Source: Phycisphaeraceae bacterium (GTDB taxonomy: Bacteria > Planctomycetota > Phycisphaerae > Phycisphaerales > UBA1924). From it: a DNA stretch of 64,000 nt. Positions 35,212 to 44,780 of this stretch are shown here, piece after piece. The notes below the pieces were generated by a model. The model saw nothing but the letters and a program-made list of their open reading frames with translations. It was not told the DNA's origin and did no database searches. A program made the position numbers and the translations under genes. Within the stretch, counting starts at the first letter, position 1; each line of letters starts with the position of its first letter. The stretch spans positions 282,845-346,844 of the forward strand of contig JAHBXD010000004.1 in assembly GCA_019636695.1 (NCBI GenBank). The letters are read 5' to 3'.

Positions 35212-36963
35212 TCAGAACCGCGGCCCACGCCGCGGGGGCGGCGCTTCTTCCACACTGTTGAATCGCTGCGCCAGCGAAGCACCGAAATCGAGCAGCGCGT
35301 TCGGAATGTAGAGGCGGGCATGCACGCCGCCGTCAGACATCGATGCAGCCGCGGCGACCGTCCCGAGTTGCTCCGGCGCTTCACCGAGGTTGATGCCGGC
35401 GAGTGCGGCGAACATGCCGATGTGCTGGTGGACTTCGCGGAGGCCGATGTACATCTGGAAGGCGGAATCTTTGGGCAGGTGGGCGGCGGCGCGGGCGATG
35501 ACCGGGTTGCGGTTGAGACCGTTGCCCGTCTGGGCGGCGTCGATGGCTTCGCCGAGAAAGGCGGTGTTCTTGGTGAATGTGGTCACGACGCCGTTTCGCG
35601 TCGGCGCGTAATAGCCGCTGGGACCGAGCGGGGCGCCGAAGATCATCGCCAGCATCGGCCCGACCTGCTGGCCTTCGGGATCGGCCGGATCGACGCGCAT
35701 CGACATGCTCCAGGCATCGGCCTTGATGCCGCCGATTTCGATGACGTTCCTGGTGTAATCGGTCTTGAACGTCATGGGTCCAGCGATCTGGTCGTTCATC
35801 GCGAGCACGGCTTTCTCGACGGCGTCGAGCATGCCCCTGGGGTTCGAGCACTCGGTGTACTGCACGGTTCGGCTGAACAACGTGCCGCCGATCACGCTCG
35901 GGGGGTTGCCGATGACAAAGACGGTGGCATCCTGGTCGTCGGTGAACTTGTTGAGGTCCATGAAGCCGAAGACCTCGCCCTGTTCGGGGTTCATCGCCGC
36001 GCTCATTTCAGACATCTGCCTGAGCCACGCTTTCATTCCGGGCGAAGAAGTATCCAGCGACATCGCGAGCAGGAACGGCTCGTTGGGCACGCGACCGAGC
36101 AGTTCAAACGCACGTCCTCTCCCGCTGAGTTTGCCCGCAGACTCAGACCCCTGCCGGAATTGCACGGCCGCGTCGAGCGAGATGCCTTGATCACCGAGGC
36201 CCAGGCCGATCATCAGCACTTGGCCGTCGCGGATCAGTTCGTCAACGGCTGATTCAAACATGGCCGCCATGCTCTGCAGGCCCGCGCCTTGCTCGCCCAT
36301 CATCATCGCGGCCATGTCCATCTGGCTCTGGAAGCCATCCACCGCCTGCGAGAGCATCGGCGCCAGCACCTGGATGTCAGCCGTAAGCACAACGGTGCTT
36401 TCAGCGGCCACCCGACCGCCCACGGCCCCAAGCCGGACGCGATGCGAGGCCATCTTCCCGGGCGTGGCGTCGTACGACGCGACGAGATCACGATTCGGCC
36501 CGAGCACGCCCCACCCGCCTCCGACATCGCGCAGGTAGACCTCTTCGCCCATCATCTCGAGCGAGGCCATCTGCCGATCGACCACCCCGTTGAAGGTGTC
36601 GACGAAGGCTCCGAAGTCGCGAAGGGGAATCAGCATCGCCATCGGCGGGTCATCGGCGTCAAAGTCAATACTCCCGTCGGGTCCGGAGAGGATCGTCAGC
36701 GCCACTGAGCCTTGGGGGTCCAGCCCGGGAGTTCCGAGGAGCAAGCCCGCCATGCGTAGGCTTTGCCCTGCCTCGGTCTGATCGAGCCGAAGAAGCCGGG
36801 CGATGCCCGATACCCGCTCGTGAAAGACCGACAGGTTGGAAACTGTGACCGTGAGGCCCGCGTTTGCAGGGACGCGGTCGAGCACGCCAGGGAGATCACC
36901 CAGGGCGGGGAAGGAAACCGCCAGCACAACTCCGAGAACGCCGCTGCGTGTTGCGATGCCCAT
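35212..36963 (-). CDS. Secreted protein of unknown function
   Basis: 583 residues with a signal peptide (MGIATRSGVLGVVLAVSFPALG) and a good GGGAG upstream of the ATG. The body contains methionine-rich helices (SQMDMAAMMMGEQGAGLQSM) and segments such as ALTILSGPDGSIDFDADDPPMAMLIPLRDFGAFV. This overall pattern recurs in planctomycete exported proteins of unknown function. No catalytic motif or dockerin-like tail was found; it ends in a basic PPPRRGPRF. Confidence 0.7.
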   Translation of the reverse strand: MGIATRSGVLGVVLAVSFPALGDLPGVLDRVPANAGLTVTVSNLSVFHERVSGIARLLRLDQTEAGQSLRMAGLLLGTPGLDPQGSVALTILSGPDGSIDFDADDPPMAMLIPLRDFGAFVDTFNGVVDRQMASLEMMGEEVYLRDVGGGWGVLGPNRDLVASYDATPGKMASHRVRLGAVGGRVAAESTVVLTADIQVLAPMLSQAVDGFQSQMDMAAMMMGEQGAGLQSMAAMFESAVDELIRDGQVLMIGLGLGDQGISLDAAVQFRQGSESAGKLSGRGRAFELLGRVPNEPFLLAMSLDTSSPGMKAWLRQMSEMSAAMNPEQGEVFGFMDLNKFTDDQDATVFVIGNPPSVIGGTLFSRTVQYTECSNPRGMLDAVEKAVLAMNDQIAGPMTFKTDYTRNVIEIGGIKADAWSMSMRVDPADPEGQQVGPMLAMIFGAPLGPSGYYAPTRNGVVTTFTKNTAFLGEAIDAAQTGNGLNRNPVIARAAAHLPKDSAFQMYIGLREVHQHIGMFAALAGINLGEAPEQLGTVAAAASMSDGGVHARLYIPNALLDFGASLAQRFNSVEEAPPPRRGPRF

Positions 36964-37126
36964 GCAAGCTCCCTTCAGGCCGATTCCAGACAGACATAAC
37001 CCAGACCCCCAGCCGAACCGGATGTCTGGGCGATAGTTTCTCGGATTCTCACTTCGCGGATTTCAACCCTTGGGCATCCGTAATAGCCCGAAGCACAATG
37101 GGGTGAAGTTCGTAGAACACCTTGGT

Positions 37127-38638
37127 TTATTTCCAGAATGGCTCGCCCGGATAGGCACGATGGAGCGCCTTGATGGCTTCTTCGGAACTCATGGTGCCTG
37201 CAGCGATAGCCGCAGCGAAAGCAATGCCGTGGACGACACCAATGGGGAGGTCGGCGATGTGGGCCGCGGCACTGAACGAGGCGACCCTAGCGGCGACGGT
37301 GGCATCCGCGACACTCGCGGGCGGGCGAAGTTTGACGGGAGGCGTGTGACCCGGGAGAACTCCTGGCGCGGGTTGGAGGTATGTGCACCACCCATCGTCC
37401 GCGCAGGCATGGTCACCGAACGCCAGGACTTTGGGGAGAGAGGACAGGTTGTATGCGGTGGTGCGCCCTTCGACGATGTTCCAGATTCCCCAGAAAATTC
37501 CTGAGTACAGGTCGAGGCAGTAGGCGCGCACACCCGAACCGGGGAAAGTCAGTATGAGGTTGCAGACGTGGCCTTTGGGGTGAAACTCGGCCCTTGCATC
37601 CGCATCGAGATGGGTGGTATCGACTGGGGTGGCCCCGCTCTCGTTGTGGACTATCCGCACGCCTTGGCGCGTGACACCGGACGGGCCGATCACCGGCACG
37701 ATGTCAATCCGCCAGTTGCCCGAATCGGTGTGTGCAGGCTGCTGCGGAGGGGGTTTGGCGACGCTTGGCCCGACGGTGGTTGAGATTCCCCAAGCTGCGG
37801 CGAGACTTGCAGGCTTGCCATTGCGGAGCACATCATCCAGAATCGAGAGGGGATATCCGGAGACCGTGCGCCCTGCGGTGCTGGTTTCCCAGAACATACC
37901 GGCATCCAGATCAATGCAGTAGGACGTTTTCGCACCGTCCTCGGTTGTCATGTGGAGGTCGATGAGGTGGGAGTCGGGATGAAATTGGGCGTTGATGTGC
38001 GCGAGCAGACCGGCGGAATCGAGGATGGGGCGACCATCGGGAACGGAGAGAATGCGCACCCCCCGCAGGGGATGGGGGTGGTCGCGCACGATGGGGAACG
38101 GCTCGATGCGCCAGAGGCCGGAGTCGGACGTGACACTCGCCCAAGGGTCAGGTGGGGGTGGCGCCTCGATGGGTTCGGCATCGGGTTCAGGCTCTGGTGC
38201 GGGCTGTGTGGGTTGTTTGGGCTTGAGGTAACCGAGTGGGTCGAGGTCGTCCGGGGGGATCCACGGTTCGGGGGGATTTTTCGGGTCGAAATAGGTGGGT
38301 GAAATTCCCTCAGTGATGAGTCTTTCGAGGTCTTTGGCTACGCCGCTGGGGATGGTGCTCGCAGATGGTCTGGCGTTGACATAGAAATAGCCGGTGTCGA
38401 GGTCGATTGTCGCCGGGTAGTTGACGAGGCTGCGATCAGTTCGCGCGAGAATGACGTGCAGAAGCGGGGCATCGGGGTCAAAGCGGTAGCGCGTGACGAT
38501 GCCGTTGGGGTGGGTGAGGCTGAGCAGGGTTCGCGTTGTGCCGTTATGGAAAACGCGGATGTGCCAGCCGCCCTCGGTAGGCCAGTAGTAAAGGTAATGG
38601 CGATAGTCGGCGGAATATTCGATGTTGTCGGCAGGCAT
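37127..38638 (-). CDS. Protein of unknown function with three related beta-rich repeats
   Basis: 503 residues, no clear signal peptide. Three related blocks are visible, each about 100 residues: residues 10-100 (GGWHIRVFHNG...LDTGYFYV), 170-275 (SGLWRIEPFPIV...LDAGMFWETSTAGRTVSGYPLSILDDVL) and 305-410 (SGNWRIDIVPVI...LYSGIFWGIWNIVEGRTTAYNLSSLPKVL). A proline/glutamate-rich linker separates the first two. The C-terminal 80 residues are Ala-rich helices. A ligand-binding or structural role is only a guess. Confidence 0.65.
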   Translation of the reverse strand: MPADNIEYSADYRHYLYYWPTEGGWHIRVFHNGTTRTLLSLTHPNGIVTRYRFDPDAPLLHVILARTDRSLVNYPATIDLDTGYFYVNARPSASTIPSGVAKDLERLITEGISPTYFDPKNPPEPWIPPDDLDPLGYLKPKQPTQPAPEPEPDAEPIEAPPPPDPWASVTSDSGLWRIEPFPIVRDHPHPLRGVRILSVPDGRPILDSAGLLAHINAQFHPDSHLIDLHMTTEDGAKTSYCIDLDAGMFWETSTAGRTVSGYPLSILDDVLRNGKPASLAAAWGISTTVGPSVAKPPPQQPAHTDSGNWRIDIVPVIGPSGVTRQGVRIVHNESGATPVDTTHLDADARAEFHPKGHVCNLILTFPGSGVRAYCLDLYSGIFWGIWNIVEGRTTAYNLSSLPKVLAFGDHACADDGWCTYLQPAPGVLPGHTPPVKLRPPASVADATVAARVASFSAAAHIADLPIGVVHGIAFAAAIAAGTMSSEEAIKALHRAYPGEPFWK

Positions 38639-38764
38639 CGGTTCAGCCTATCGCAAATTACCGGCGGATCATGCCTGAACTCGACATTCGATGTCCGGAA
38701 TCTATGATCGCGCGACACGTGGGCCTTTGCGTGATGGGCCGGAAAGAACCCTGAGGAGTCGGCG

Positions 38765-39784
38765 ATGCAGGTACCTGGTGAAATTCCACCGTTTGCGGCA
38801 CTGCTCGATATGGCCATGGGGATGTGGGTATCGCAGGCGCTCGCGGCGGCGGCGAACCTTGGGGTGGCCGATCACCTTGCTCGCGGGCCGTTGCCGGTGC
38901 GCGATCTGGCTCAGGCGACAGGCGCCGATGAGCGTTCGCTGTATCGCCTCCTTCGGGCGTTGTCGAGCAAGGGGGTCTTTGCCGAGGGGCCGGAGAGAAC
39001 ATTTTCGCAAACGCCGGTGAGTGCACTGCTGCGAGAGGGCATACCCGGCTCGTTGAAGTATGCGGCGATCATGTTCAACCGGCCGTACAACAGCCGGAGT
39101 TGGCAGGAAGCTTCGTACAGCGTGAGGACGGGGAAGCCGGCGCTGGACAATCTGTATGGGATGGACACGTGGGCGCTCTTTCGCCAAGAGCCTGAGGAGT
39201 GGGCGATTTTCAATAAGGCGATGACGGATCTCGCGGCGACGATGCACGCCGCTGCGGTTGAGGCGTATGACTTTTCCGGTTTTCGGTCGATCGTGGATAT
39301 CGGGGGCGGGCACGGGCAATTGCTGGCGCTGGTGTTGTCGAAGAATCCGGGGATGCGAGGAGCGGTCTTTGAGCAGCCGGAGGTCGCCGCAGGCGCCGAA
39401 GCGGTGTTCGTGCGGATGGGTGTGGCGGATCGGGCCGAGGCGATCGGTGGAGATTTTTTCAAAGAGATCCCCGGGCAGTATGACGCGGTGATGATGTCGC
39501 ACATTCTGCACGATTGGGATGACGAGCGTGCCGCGGCGATTTTGCGGACCGCGCGCAAGGCGCTCTCGCCCGGCGGGCGCCTGCTGGTGCTTGATGCGGT
39601 CATCAAGCCGGGGAACGAACCGGACCCGGGGAAGTGGATCGACATGGAAATGCTGGTGGCAGTCGGCGGGCGCGAACGCACGGAGGCGGAGTTCGGCGAG
39701 CTGATGCAGCAGAGCGGATTTGCGCTTCGGCGGGTGGTGCCGACCAAGTCGTCGGTGAGCGTAGTAGAAGGCCTCGCGGTATGA
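38765..39784 (+). CDS. O-methyltransferase of the plant/hydroxyindole (family 2) type
   Basis: 339 residues starting at an ATG with GAGGAG upstream. The N-terminal winged-helix dimerisation domain (ANLGVADHLARGPLPVRDLAQATGADERSLYRLLRAL) precedes the SAM domain: SIVDIGGGHGQLLALVL, AVMMSHILHDWDDERAAAILR and GGRLLVLDAVIKPG. This order is characteristic of acetylserotonin/polyketide O-methyltransferases. The substrate is unknown; no biosynthetic cluster surrounds it. Confidence 0.9.
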   Translation: MQVPGEIPPFAALLDMAMGMWVSQALAAAANLGVADHLARGPLPVRDLAQATGADERSLYRLLRALSSKGVFAEGPERTFSQTPVSALLREGIPGSLKYAAIMFNRPYNSRSWQEASYSVRTGKPALDNLYGMDTWALFRQEPEEWAIFNKAMTDLAATMHAAAVEAYDFSGFRSIVDIGGGHGQLLALVLSKNPGMRGAVFEQPEVAAGAEAVFVRMGVADRAEAIGGDFFKEIPGQYDAVMMSHILHDWDDERAAAILRTARKALSPGGRLLVLDAVIKPGNEPDPGKWIDMEMLVAVGGRERTEAEFGELMQQSGFALRRVVPTKSSVSVVEGLAV

Positions 39785-39968
39785 CGGGGTTTGAGAATCG
39801 TCCTCGCAGGTAGACCCGATCTGAGGCGTCGGCTGCGATCGAGCCGAAACACAAGACGGGTGCGCGATCGGCTGCACGTTCGCGGTCAGTCGGCATGCGG
39901 GCGCGGACCGGGGAAAGGGCGTTCTTCGATCAGTTGGTATTCGTGCGTGGTCTTTCGGCGCGGGTGCT

Positions 39969-41720
39969 TCAATGCCTGGCGACCGATCGGTAGAGGATGA
40001 GGGCGACGATGGCAGGAACGGCGACGCCGAGCCACATGATGAACAGCCCTTCAAGACCGGTTCGATGGGCGTAGTGCTGGCCGCCGTTGATCATGATGAG
40101 TGAGAACAGGGCGGGAAGGAAGCTCAAGCCGTAGACCGCAAGGGGTGAGCCAGCGCGCAGGCGAAGCGCGGCGAGAGAGCCGGTGGCGACCATCGTCAGG
40201 CATGAGAGTGCAAGCGCGATGCGCTCGTGAGATTTGGAAGTGATCTGCCGATAGAGGCGATGCAGGCGATTTTCGAGGTCGCCCGCGGGGCGGATGATCT
40301 GCTCGAAGCCGGGTTCCTGGGCGGCGATGCGTCGGCGTGCTTCGGCAAGCAGGTCTTCTACGGGCACGGATTCAAGGCGAGCAACCGGATCATCTTCGGC
40401 GAGTGCAAGGCTAGCAAAGACAAGCCGTTCGCGCTCGCCCGCGCCGTCGAGGGTGTCTTCCACCGTGCGGCGGAGTTCGAGCGAGATGGTCAGTTCGGGT
40501 TGCCGTTCGTCGCGAACAAGATTGACGCGGATGAGCGCCGATCGAGCGCGGAGGCGTACGTCTCGTCGAAGGGCACGATCGTCGATGCCGTGGTCGGCGC
40601 TCCAACCGTCGTCAGTGTTTCGAGGGGCGATGTATTCCACGCGGACACCGTCGGCATCCCAGGGGAGGATTTCCCACCCTTCGGGGGTGGGGCGAAGACC
40701 GCGCCCGAGGAGCTGGATGCGTCCGCCGCCTTTGAGGAAACCGAAGCGAAGCCATTCGCCGGTGGCGTTGGGGCCGACGTTGGCATCGACGACTTCTCGG
40801 ATGGCTTCGACGACGAGAGGTTCGGCCAGAGCATGCGCGAGGTAGCGCTTACGGAAAGCGATCGAGTCGATGCTGTCGGGGGACCGGCGCAGACCGGCAA
40901 GCTCGGTGCCGGTGAGGAACTCGGGTTCTTCCCGGAAGGAGTCGGGCATGAAGATGGGGCCGAGGGTGGCGGATTCGGCGAAAGCGAGGGAGACGTCGCC
41001 GCGAGGCTGGGCGACGGTTCGACCGAGTTCGATGATGGCCTCGGAGCCGTCGGCCGCGCCGTCGGAGCGAGAAACGCGCCGAAGCCAAAGGTCTGCCTGC
41101 GAGCTTGACCCGACGGCGACAACGTTGAGGGCATCGGGAATATCTGAACGGCCGAGTTCAAGGGCGACGACGCGTGTAAGTCGCGCCTGATCGGTATATC
41201 CCGGCGGCGGATTGGGCAGAACATAGGCCTTGTCGGCGGTCAGCACCCATCCGCCGACGACGACAGGGTTCCCGGTCTCGACCGAGCGCGCGATCATGCG
41301 CACGAGGTCGCGGGTGATCAGTCGCTGCATTTCGCGGACGAACCTCGGGTTGACCTGATCGTTGAGTACGGCAAGGAAGAGTGTGAGCGCGATGCCGACG
41401 GCCAGCGCCGGGGCGAGCATGGCGCGATGGCCGATGCCGCTGGCATAGGCGCCGATGGTTTCGTTGTCCTGATTGAACCGGTGATAGGCGAGTGTGCTTG
41501 CAAACCCCGCGCTGAAAGGCAGCGCGTAGGCGAGCATGGGGGGTATGGCGAGCAGGACGTATTTGGGAACGTCGAGCAGCGCGAGTTTGCCGTCGGAGAT
41601 GGGATCAATCGCGGTAGCGAATGCGATGACGACAACGACGATCGACACGGTCAGGGCGAGAAGCCGGAGCTGCTCGATGAGCAGAAGTTTCCAGAGTGTC
41701 AGTGGGCGTCGTGTGCGCAC
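39969..41720 (-). CDS. LptF/LptG-family permease
   Basis: 583 residues. Three N-terminal transmembrane helices (LLALTVSIVVVVIAFATAI; VPKYVLLAIPPMLAYALPFSAGFAS; APALAVGIALTLFLAVL) precede a large beta-jellyroll region (residues 120-460), followed by three C-terminal helices. This is the architecture of LptF/LptG, the permease pair that extracts LPS for export with the LptB ATPase. The other partner and lptB are not in the window. The start is GTG 41720. Confidence 0.8.
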   Translation of the reverse strand: MRTRRPLTLWKLLLIEQLRLLALTVSIVVVVIAFATAIDPISDGKLALLDVPKYVLLAIPPMLAYALPFSAGFASTLAYHRFNQDNETIGAYASGIGHRAMLAPALAVGIALTLFLAVLNDQVNPRFVREMQRLITRDLVRMIARSVETGNPVVVGGWVLTADKAYVLPNPPPGYTDQARLTRVVALELGRSDIPDALNVVAVGSSSQADLWLRRVSRSDGAADGSEAIIELGRTVAQPRGDVSLAFAESATLGPIFMPDSFREEPEFLTGTELAGLRRSPDSIDSIAFRKRYLAHALAEPLVVEAIREVVDANVGPNATGEWLRFGFLKGGGRIQLLGRGLRPTPEGWEILPWDADGVRVEYIAPRNTDDGWSADHGIDDRALRRDVRLRARSALIRVNLVRDERQPELTISLELRRTVEDTLDGAGERERLVFASLALAEDDPVARLESVPVEDLLAEARRRIAAQEPGFEQIIRPAGDLENRLHRLYRQITSKSHERIALALSCLTMVATGSLAALRLRAGSPLAVYGLSFLPALFSLIMINGGQHYAHRTGLEGLFIMWLGVAVPAIVALILYRSVARH

Positions 41721-41749
41721 GGTGGATCGTATCGCTCATGCATAAGCAA

Positions 41750-41782
41750 CGCCCCCGCGCTGAATTCGGCAGCGCGGGGGCG
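41750..41782 (-). terminator. Strong hairpin terminator-like structure after the PEP-CTERM gene
   Basis: A perfect 13-bp stem (CGCCCCCGCGCTG / CAGCGCGGGGGCG) with a 7-nt loop lies 45 nt beyond the minus-strand stop at 41827. The following bases on the minus strand are TTGCTTATG, a weak T stretch. Confidence 0.65.
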
Positions 41783-41826
41783 TGTTGTGTCAAGGAATCC
41801 CCGAGGTGAGAGGCCGAAGGGGGGAT

Positions 41827-42630
41827 TTAGGCACGGCGGCGACGGAGGCCGGCCAGCGCTCCAACGCCCATCAGGGCAAGGACGCCCGGGCCGGGGACGG
41901 CGACGAAGCCGACGCTGCCGCCGCGATGGCCGCTGACGGTGGCGAGGGTGGTAAAGGCGCCGCTGGAAAGGTCAAAGGAGCCAAAGAGGAAATCGGTGGA
42001 GCCTTCGAGATCGAGCGCGCCGTAGAGGGTGCCCTGGAAGAACTCGATACCGCTGTTATTGAAGAGCTGGCCGGTGGAGCCGATCAGCGAGGCCGGACCG
42101 GGGCTGACGAAGGAATAGAGGGAGTCGTCGTTGGCGGTCAACAGGATGAAGCGGTCGTTCACGCTGTCGTATTGCATGCCGCCGAAGCCCGCGGAGGGTG
42201 GGCCGGCAAAGTCAGCCGGACCCGTGTCGAGGGTTGCCAAGTTGACTTCGCGGATAGCACCGAGGGGGTTGGTGCCGTAGAGCCGACCGGCTTTCCAAGT
42301 GAGCGATGTGAGGTTGCGATCGATCGAACCGATCTGAGTGAGGGTTGCCGCGCCGAAGGGGTTGTCGAGACGGTAGAGCGGGTAGCGGTTCGAGCCGTCT
42401 TGAGCGCTGGAAATGGCGATGATGTCACCGGCCGAGGTGCCGGTCAGGGCAACTCCGGCGGGGACGACCGTCATGCCGACGATGCCGTCGGCGAGGGTGA
42501 CAGCGCCGAGGTAGTTGCCGTTGCTGTCGGCACGGTGGAGGATTTCATTGTCAGTACCGAGAAAGCGCACCTGACCGACGCTGACGGAGGCGGCCAGACC
42601 GAGCGCGCACAAAAAGAACTTGCCTCTCAT
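41827..42630 (-). CDS. PEP-CTERM sorting-domain secreted protein
   Basis: 267 residues from ATG 42630 (GGGAG upstream) with a signal peptide (MRGKFFLCALGLAASVSVG). The C-terminus VPGPGVLALMGVGALAGLRRRRA is a PEP-CTERM sorting tail (VPxPxx, hydrophobic helix, Arg cluster) recognised by an exosortase that is not in this window. The body has propeller-like segments about 40 residues apart (TLADGIVGMTVVPAGV; FGGMQYDSVNDRFILLT). Function is otherwise unknown. Confidence 0.85.
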   Translation of the reverse strand: MRGKFFLCALGLAASVSVGQVRFLGTDNEILHRADSNGNYLGAVTLADGIVGMTVVPAGVALTGTSAGDIIAISSAQDGSNRYPLYRLDNPFGAATLTQIGSIDRNLTSLTWKAGRLYGTNPLGAIREVNLATLDTGPADFAGPPSAGFGGMQYDSVNDRFILLTANDDSLYSFVSPGPASLIGSTGQLFNNSGIEFFQGTLYGALDLEGSTDFLFGSFDLSSGAFTTLATVSGHRGGSVGFVAVPGPGVLALMGVGALAGLRRRRA

Positions 42631-42818
42631 CTTCAATCTCCCCTGTGTATGGAGTACCAAGTCTCCAAGCCGAGCCTCGTGCCCGACTTTTCTCTTTATC
42701 CTCATGTAGAGTCTAGGGGGTGGTCTTGCGTGAGCAAGACTCAAACTAGGAAAAGTCCCAGGTAAAACCCGGATATTCAGCCAATTGGATTGGGGAAATT
42801 GGGCAGCCACCCCCCCTG

Positions 42819-44540
42819 TTATGGTGGGTATTCGTACCATCCGCGGGCGATAGGCATGCGTCTTCCGACACCGAATGCGACGCTGCTGATTTTGAGGCCT
42901 GTAGTGAGTTGTTTGCGCTTGTACTCGTTGCGGTCGATCATGCGGCAGATGCGGTCAACGAGTGGTCGGGGGTAACCGGTATCGCGGGCAATGCCGGCGG
43001 GGGACTGATGGGTTTCGATGTAACGGCGGACGATGTCATCGAGCTGGTCGTAGGGCGGGAGCGTGTCTTGGTCACGCTGTCCGGGGGCGAGTTCGGCGCT
43101 GGGCGGCTTCGTGATGGTCGATTCTGGGATTGGCGGGCAGGGAAGGCCGCATTCGCGGTGGTTGTCGTTGAGCCATCGTGCGAGGGCGTAGACCTGTCCC
43201 TTGGTGAGGTCGCTGATGACGGCGAGACCACCGTTCATGTCGCCATAGAGGGTGCAGTAGCCGACAGAAAGCTCACTCTTGTTTCCGGTGGTGAGCACGA
43301 GCGACCCGGTGCGGTTGGATAGCGTCATGGTGATGACGCCGCGGAGTCGGCTCTGGATGTTTTCTTCGGCGATGTCCGGAAGCGCAGCCCCGAGCGGGGA
43401 TGCGTCCAGGTATGCAAAGGCCGGATCGATGACGTGCCGTGCCGCGTCGAGCATCGATTCGATGGGGATGGTGACAAGGCGTGTACCGAGGCGTCGGGTG
43501 AGGTCGATGGCGTCGTTGAGACTGCCCGGGCTTGAGTATGGGCCGGGCATCGCGACACCGAGGACGTTATCGGGGCCGAGGGCGACGACAGCGATCGCAG
43601 CGACGACGGCGGAATCGATGCCGCCGGAAACGCCGAGAAGCGCGGAGCGGAAACCGGTCTTGCGGCAGTAGTCGGCGAGTCCGAGCCTGAGCGCGAGAAA
43701 GATTTGGGCTTCGGGTGTGGTGGAGAGCAGCGGGTCGTGGACTGGGAGCGGCGTCGGGGTGAGGTCGGCGATCAGCATTTCCTCGGAGAAGCCCGGTGCT
43801 GCGGCGACGAGTTTGCCGGTGGGATCGAAGACGCAGGCATGGCCGTCGAAGATCAGTTCGTCGTTGCCGCCGACTTGATTGACGGCGGCGACCCAGACAT
43901 TGTGCGTTTGCGCGTGGTGTCGGAGGAGGGCGCGGTGGCGCGCGCCTTTTCCGAGGACGAAAGGACTTGCAGAGGGGTTGATGATGAGACTTGCGCCGGC
44001 ATCGACGAGGGCGCGAACGGGGTCGGGGGCATACCGATAACGCCCCTTGAACCCGACATCTTCGCCCTTCCAGAGGTCTTCACAAATCGAGAGACCGCAA
44101 GGGACGCCGTGGACATCGATGACGGTGGGGGCATCACCCCGCAGGAAGTAACGGTCTTCGTCGAAGACGTCGTAGGTAGGGAGGAGGCGTTTGTCGTAAC
44201 GGGCGAGGCGGCGTCCGCCGCGAAAGGCGAGCAGGCTGTTGGTGATGCCTTCGTCGGCGGGGAGGGGAAGCCCGAGGACGACGGTGAGATCGTCGGGGAC
44301 GCTGGCGCCGAGGTGTTCGGCGGCATCAGCGGCGGCGGCGACGAAACCTTCTTGGATGAGAAGATCTTTGGGGGGATAGCCGCAGAGCATGAGTTCGGGA
44401 AAGACGAGGAGATGTGCTCCTGCCGCATGCGCCTGGAGGATGTATTTTTCGACGATGGCGGCGTTGGCGTTGATGGCGCCGACAAGGGGATTGACCTGAG
44501 CGAGAGCGAGGCGCACGGCGGAGGGTAGCGATGCAGGCAT
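42819..44540 (-). CDS. nadE: Glutamine-dependent NAD+ synthetase
   Basis: 573 residues from ATG 44540. The N-terminal nitrilase-type glutaminase domain shows VFPELMLCGYPPKDLL (Glu), a Lys region and GLSICEDLW (catalytic Cys). The C-terminal ATP-pyrophosphatase domain shows LGVSGGIDSAVVAAIAV near residue 306, LTTGNKSELSVGYCTLYGDMNGGLAVISDLTK and the C-terminal RKQLTTGLKISSVAFG. It makes NAD+ from deamido-NAD+. A much longer in-frame extension to 45401 is antisense to speA and was rejected. Confidence 0.95.
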   Translation of the reverse strand: MPASLPSAVRLALAQVNPLVGAINANAAIVEKYILQAHAAGAHLLVFPELMLCGYPPKDLLIQEGFVAAAADAAEHLGASVPDDLTVVLGLPLPADEGITNSLLAFRGGRRLARYDKRLLPTYDVFDEDRYFLRGDAPTVIDVHGVPCGLSICEDLWKGEDVGFKGRYRYAPDPVRALVDAGASLIINPSASPFVLGKGARHRALLRHHAQTHNVWVAAVNQVGGNDELIFDGHACVFDPTGKLVAAAPGFSEEMLIADLTPTPLPVHDPLLSTTPEAQIFLALRLGLADYCRKTGFRSALLGVSGGIDSAVVAAIAVVALGPDNVLGVAMPGPYSSPGSLNDAIDLTRRLGTRLVTIPIESMLDAARHVIDPAFAYLDASPLGAALPDIAEENIQSRLRGVITMTLSNRTGSLVLTTGNKSELSVGYCTLYGDMNGGLAVISDLTKGQVYALARWLNDNHRECGLPCPPIPESTITKPPSAELAPGQRDQDTLPPYDQLDDIVRRYIETHQSPAGIARDTGYPRPLVDRICRMIDRNEYKRKQLTTGLKISSVAFGVGRRMPIARGWYEYPP

Positions 44541-44780
44541 GAGGCGGGATATGTGCAGGGAGATTGGCGGGGGTGGAGCGCTGTAGCGACGACGAGGGTG
44601 TGGATAATCTGGTTTTGGCGTTGTCGCGGGGGGTGCGGACCCCAATACTACTGATATCGCCCCGATTCTCCGGTCGCAGCGGGTAGCGCCGCCAGGGTCC
44701 GGTAGAGCACACGAGGCGGGTCGCATTTGTCGTCGGCTCGGGTGGATAGTCGGCGACGCCAGATCGGGCCTTCCAGCACA

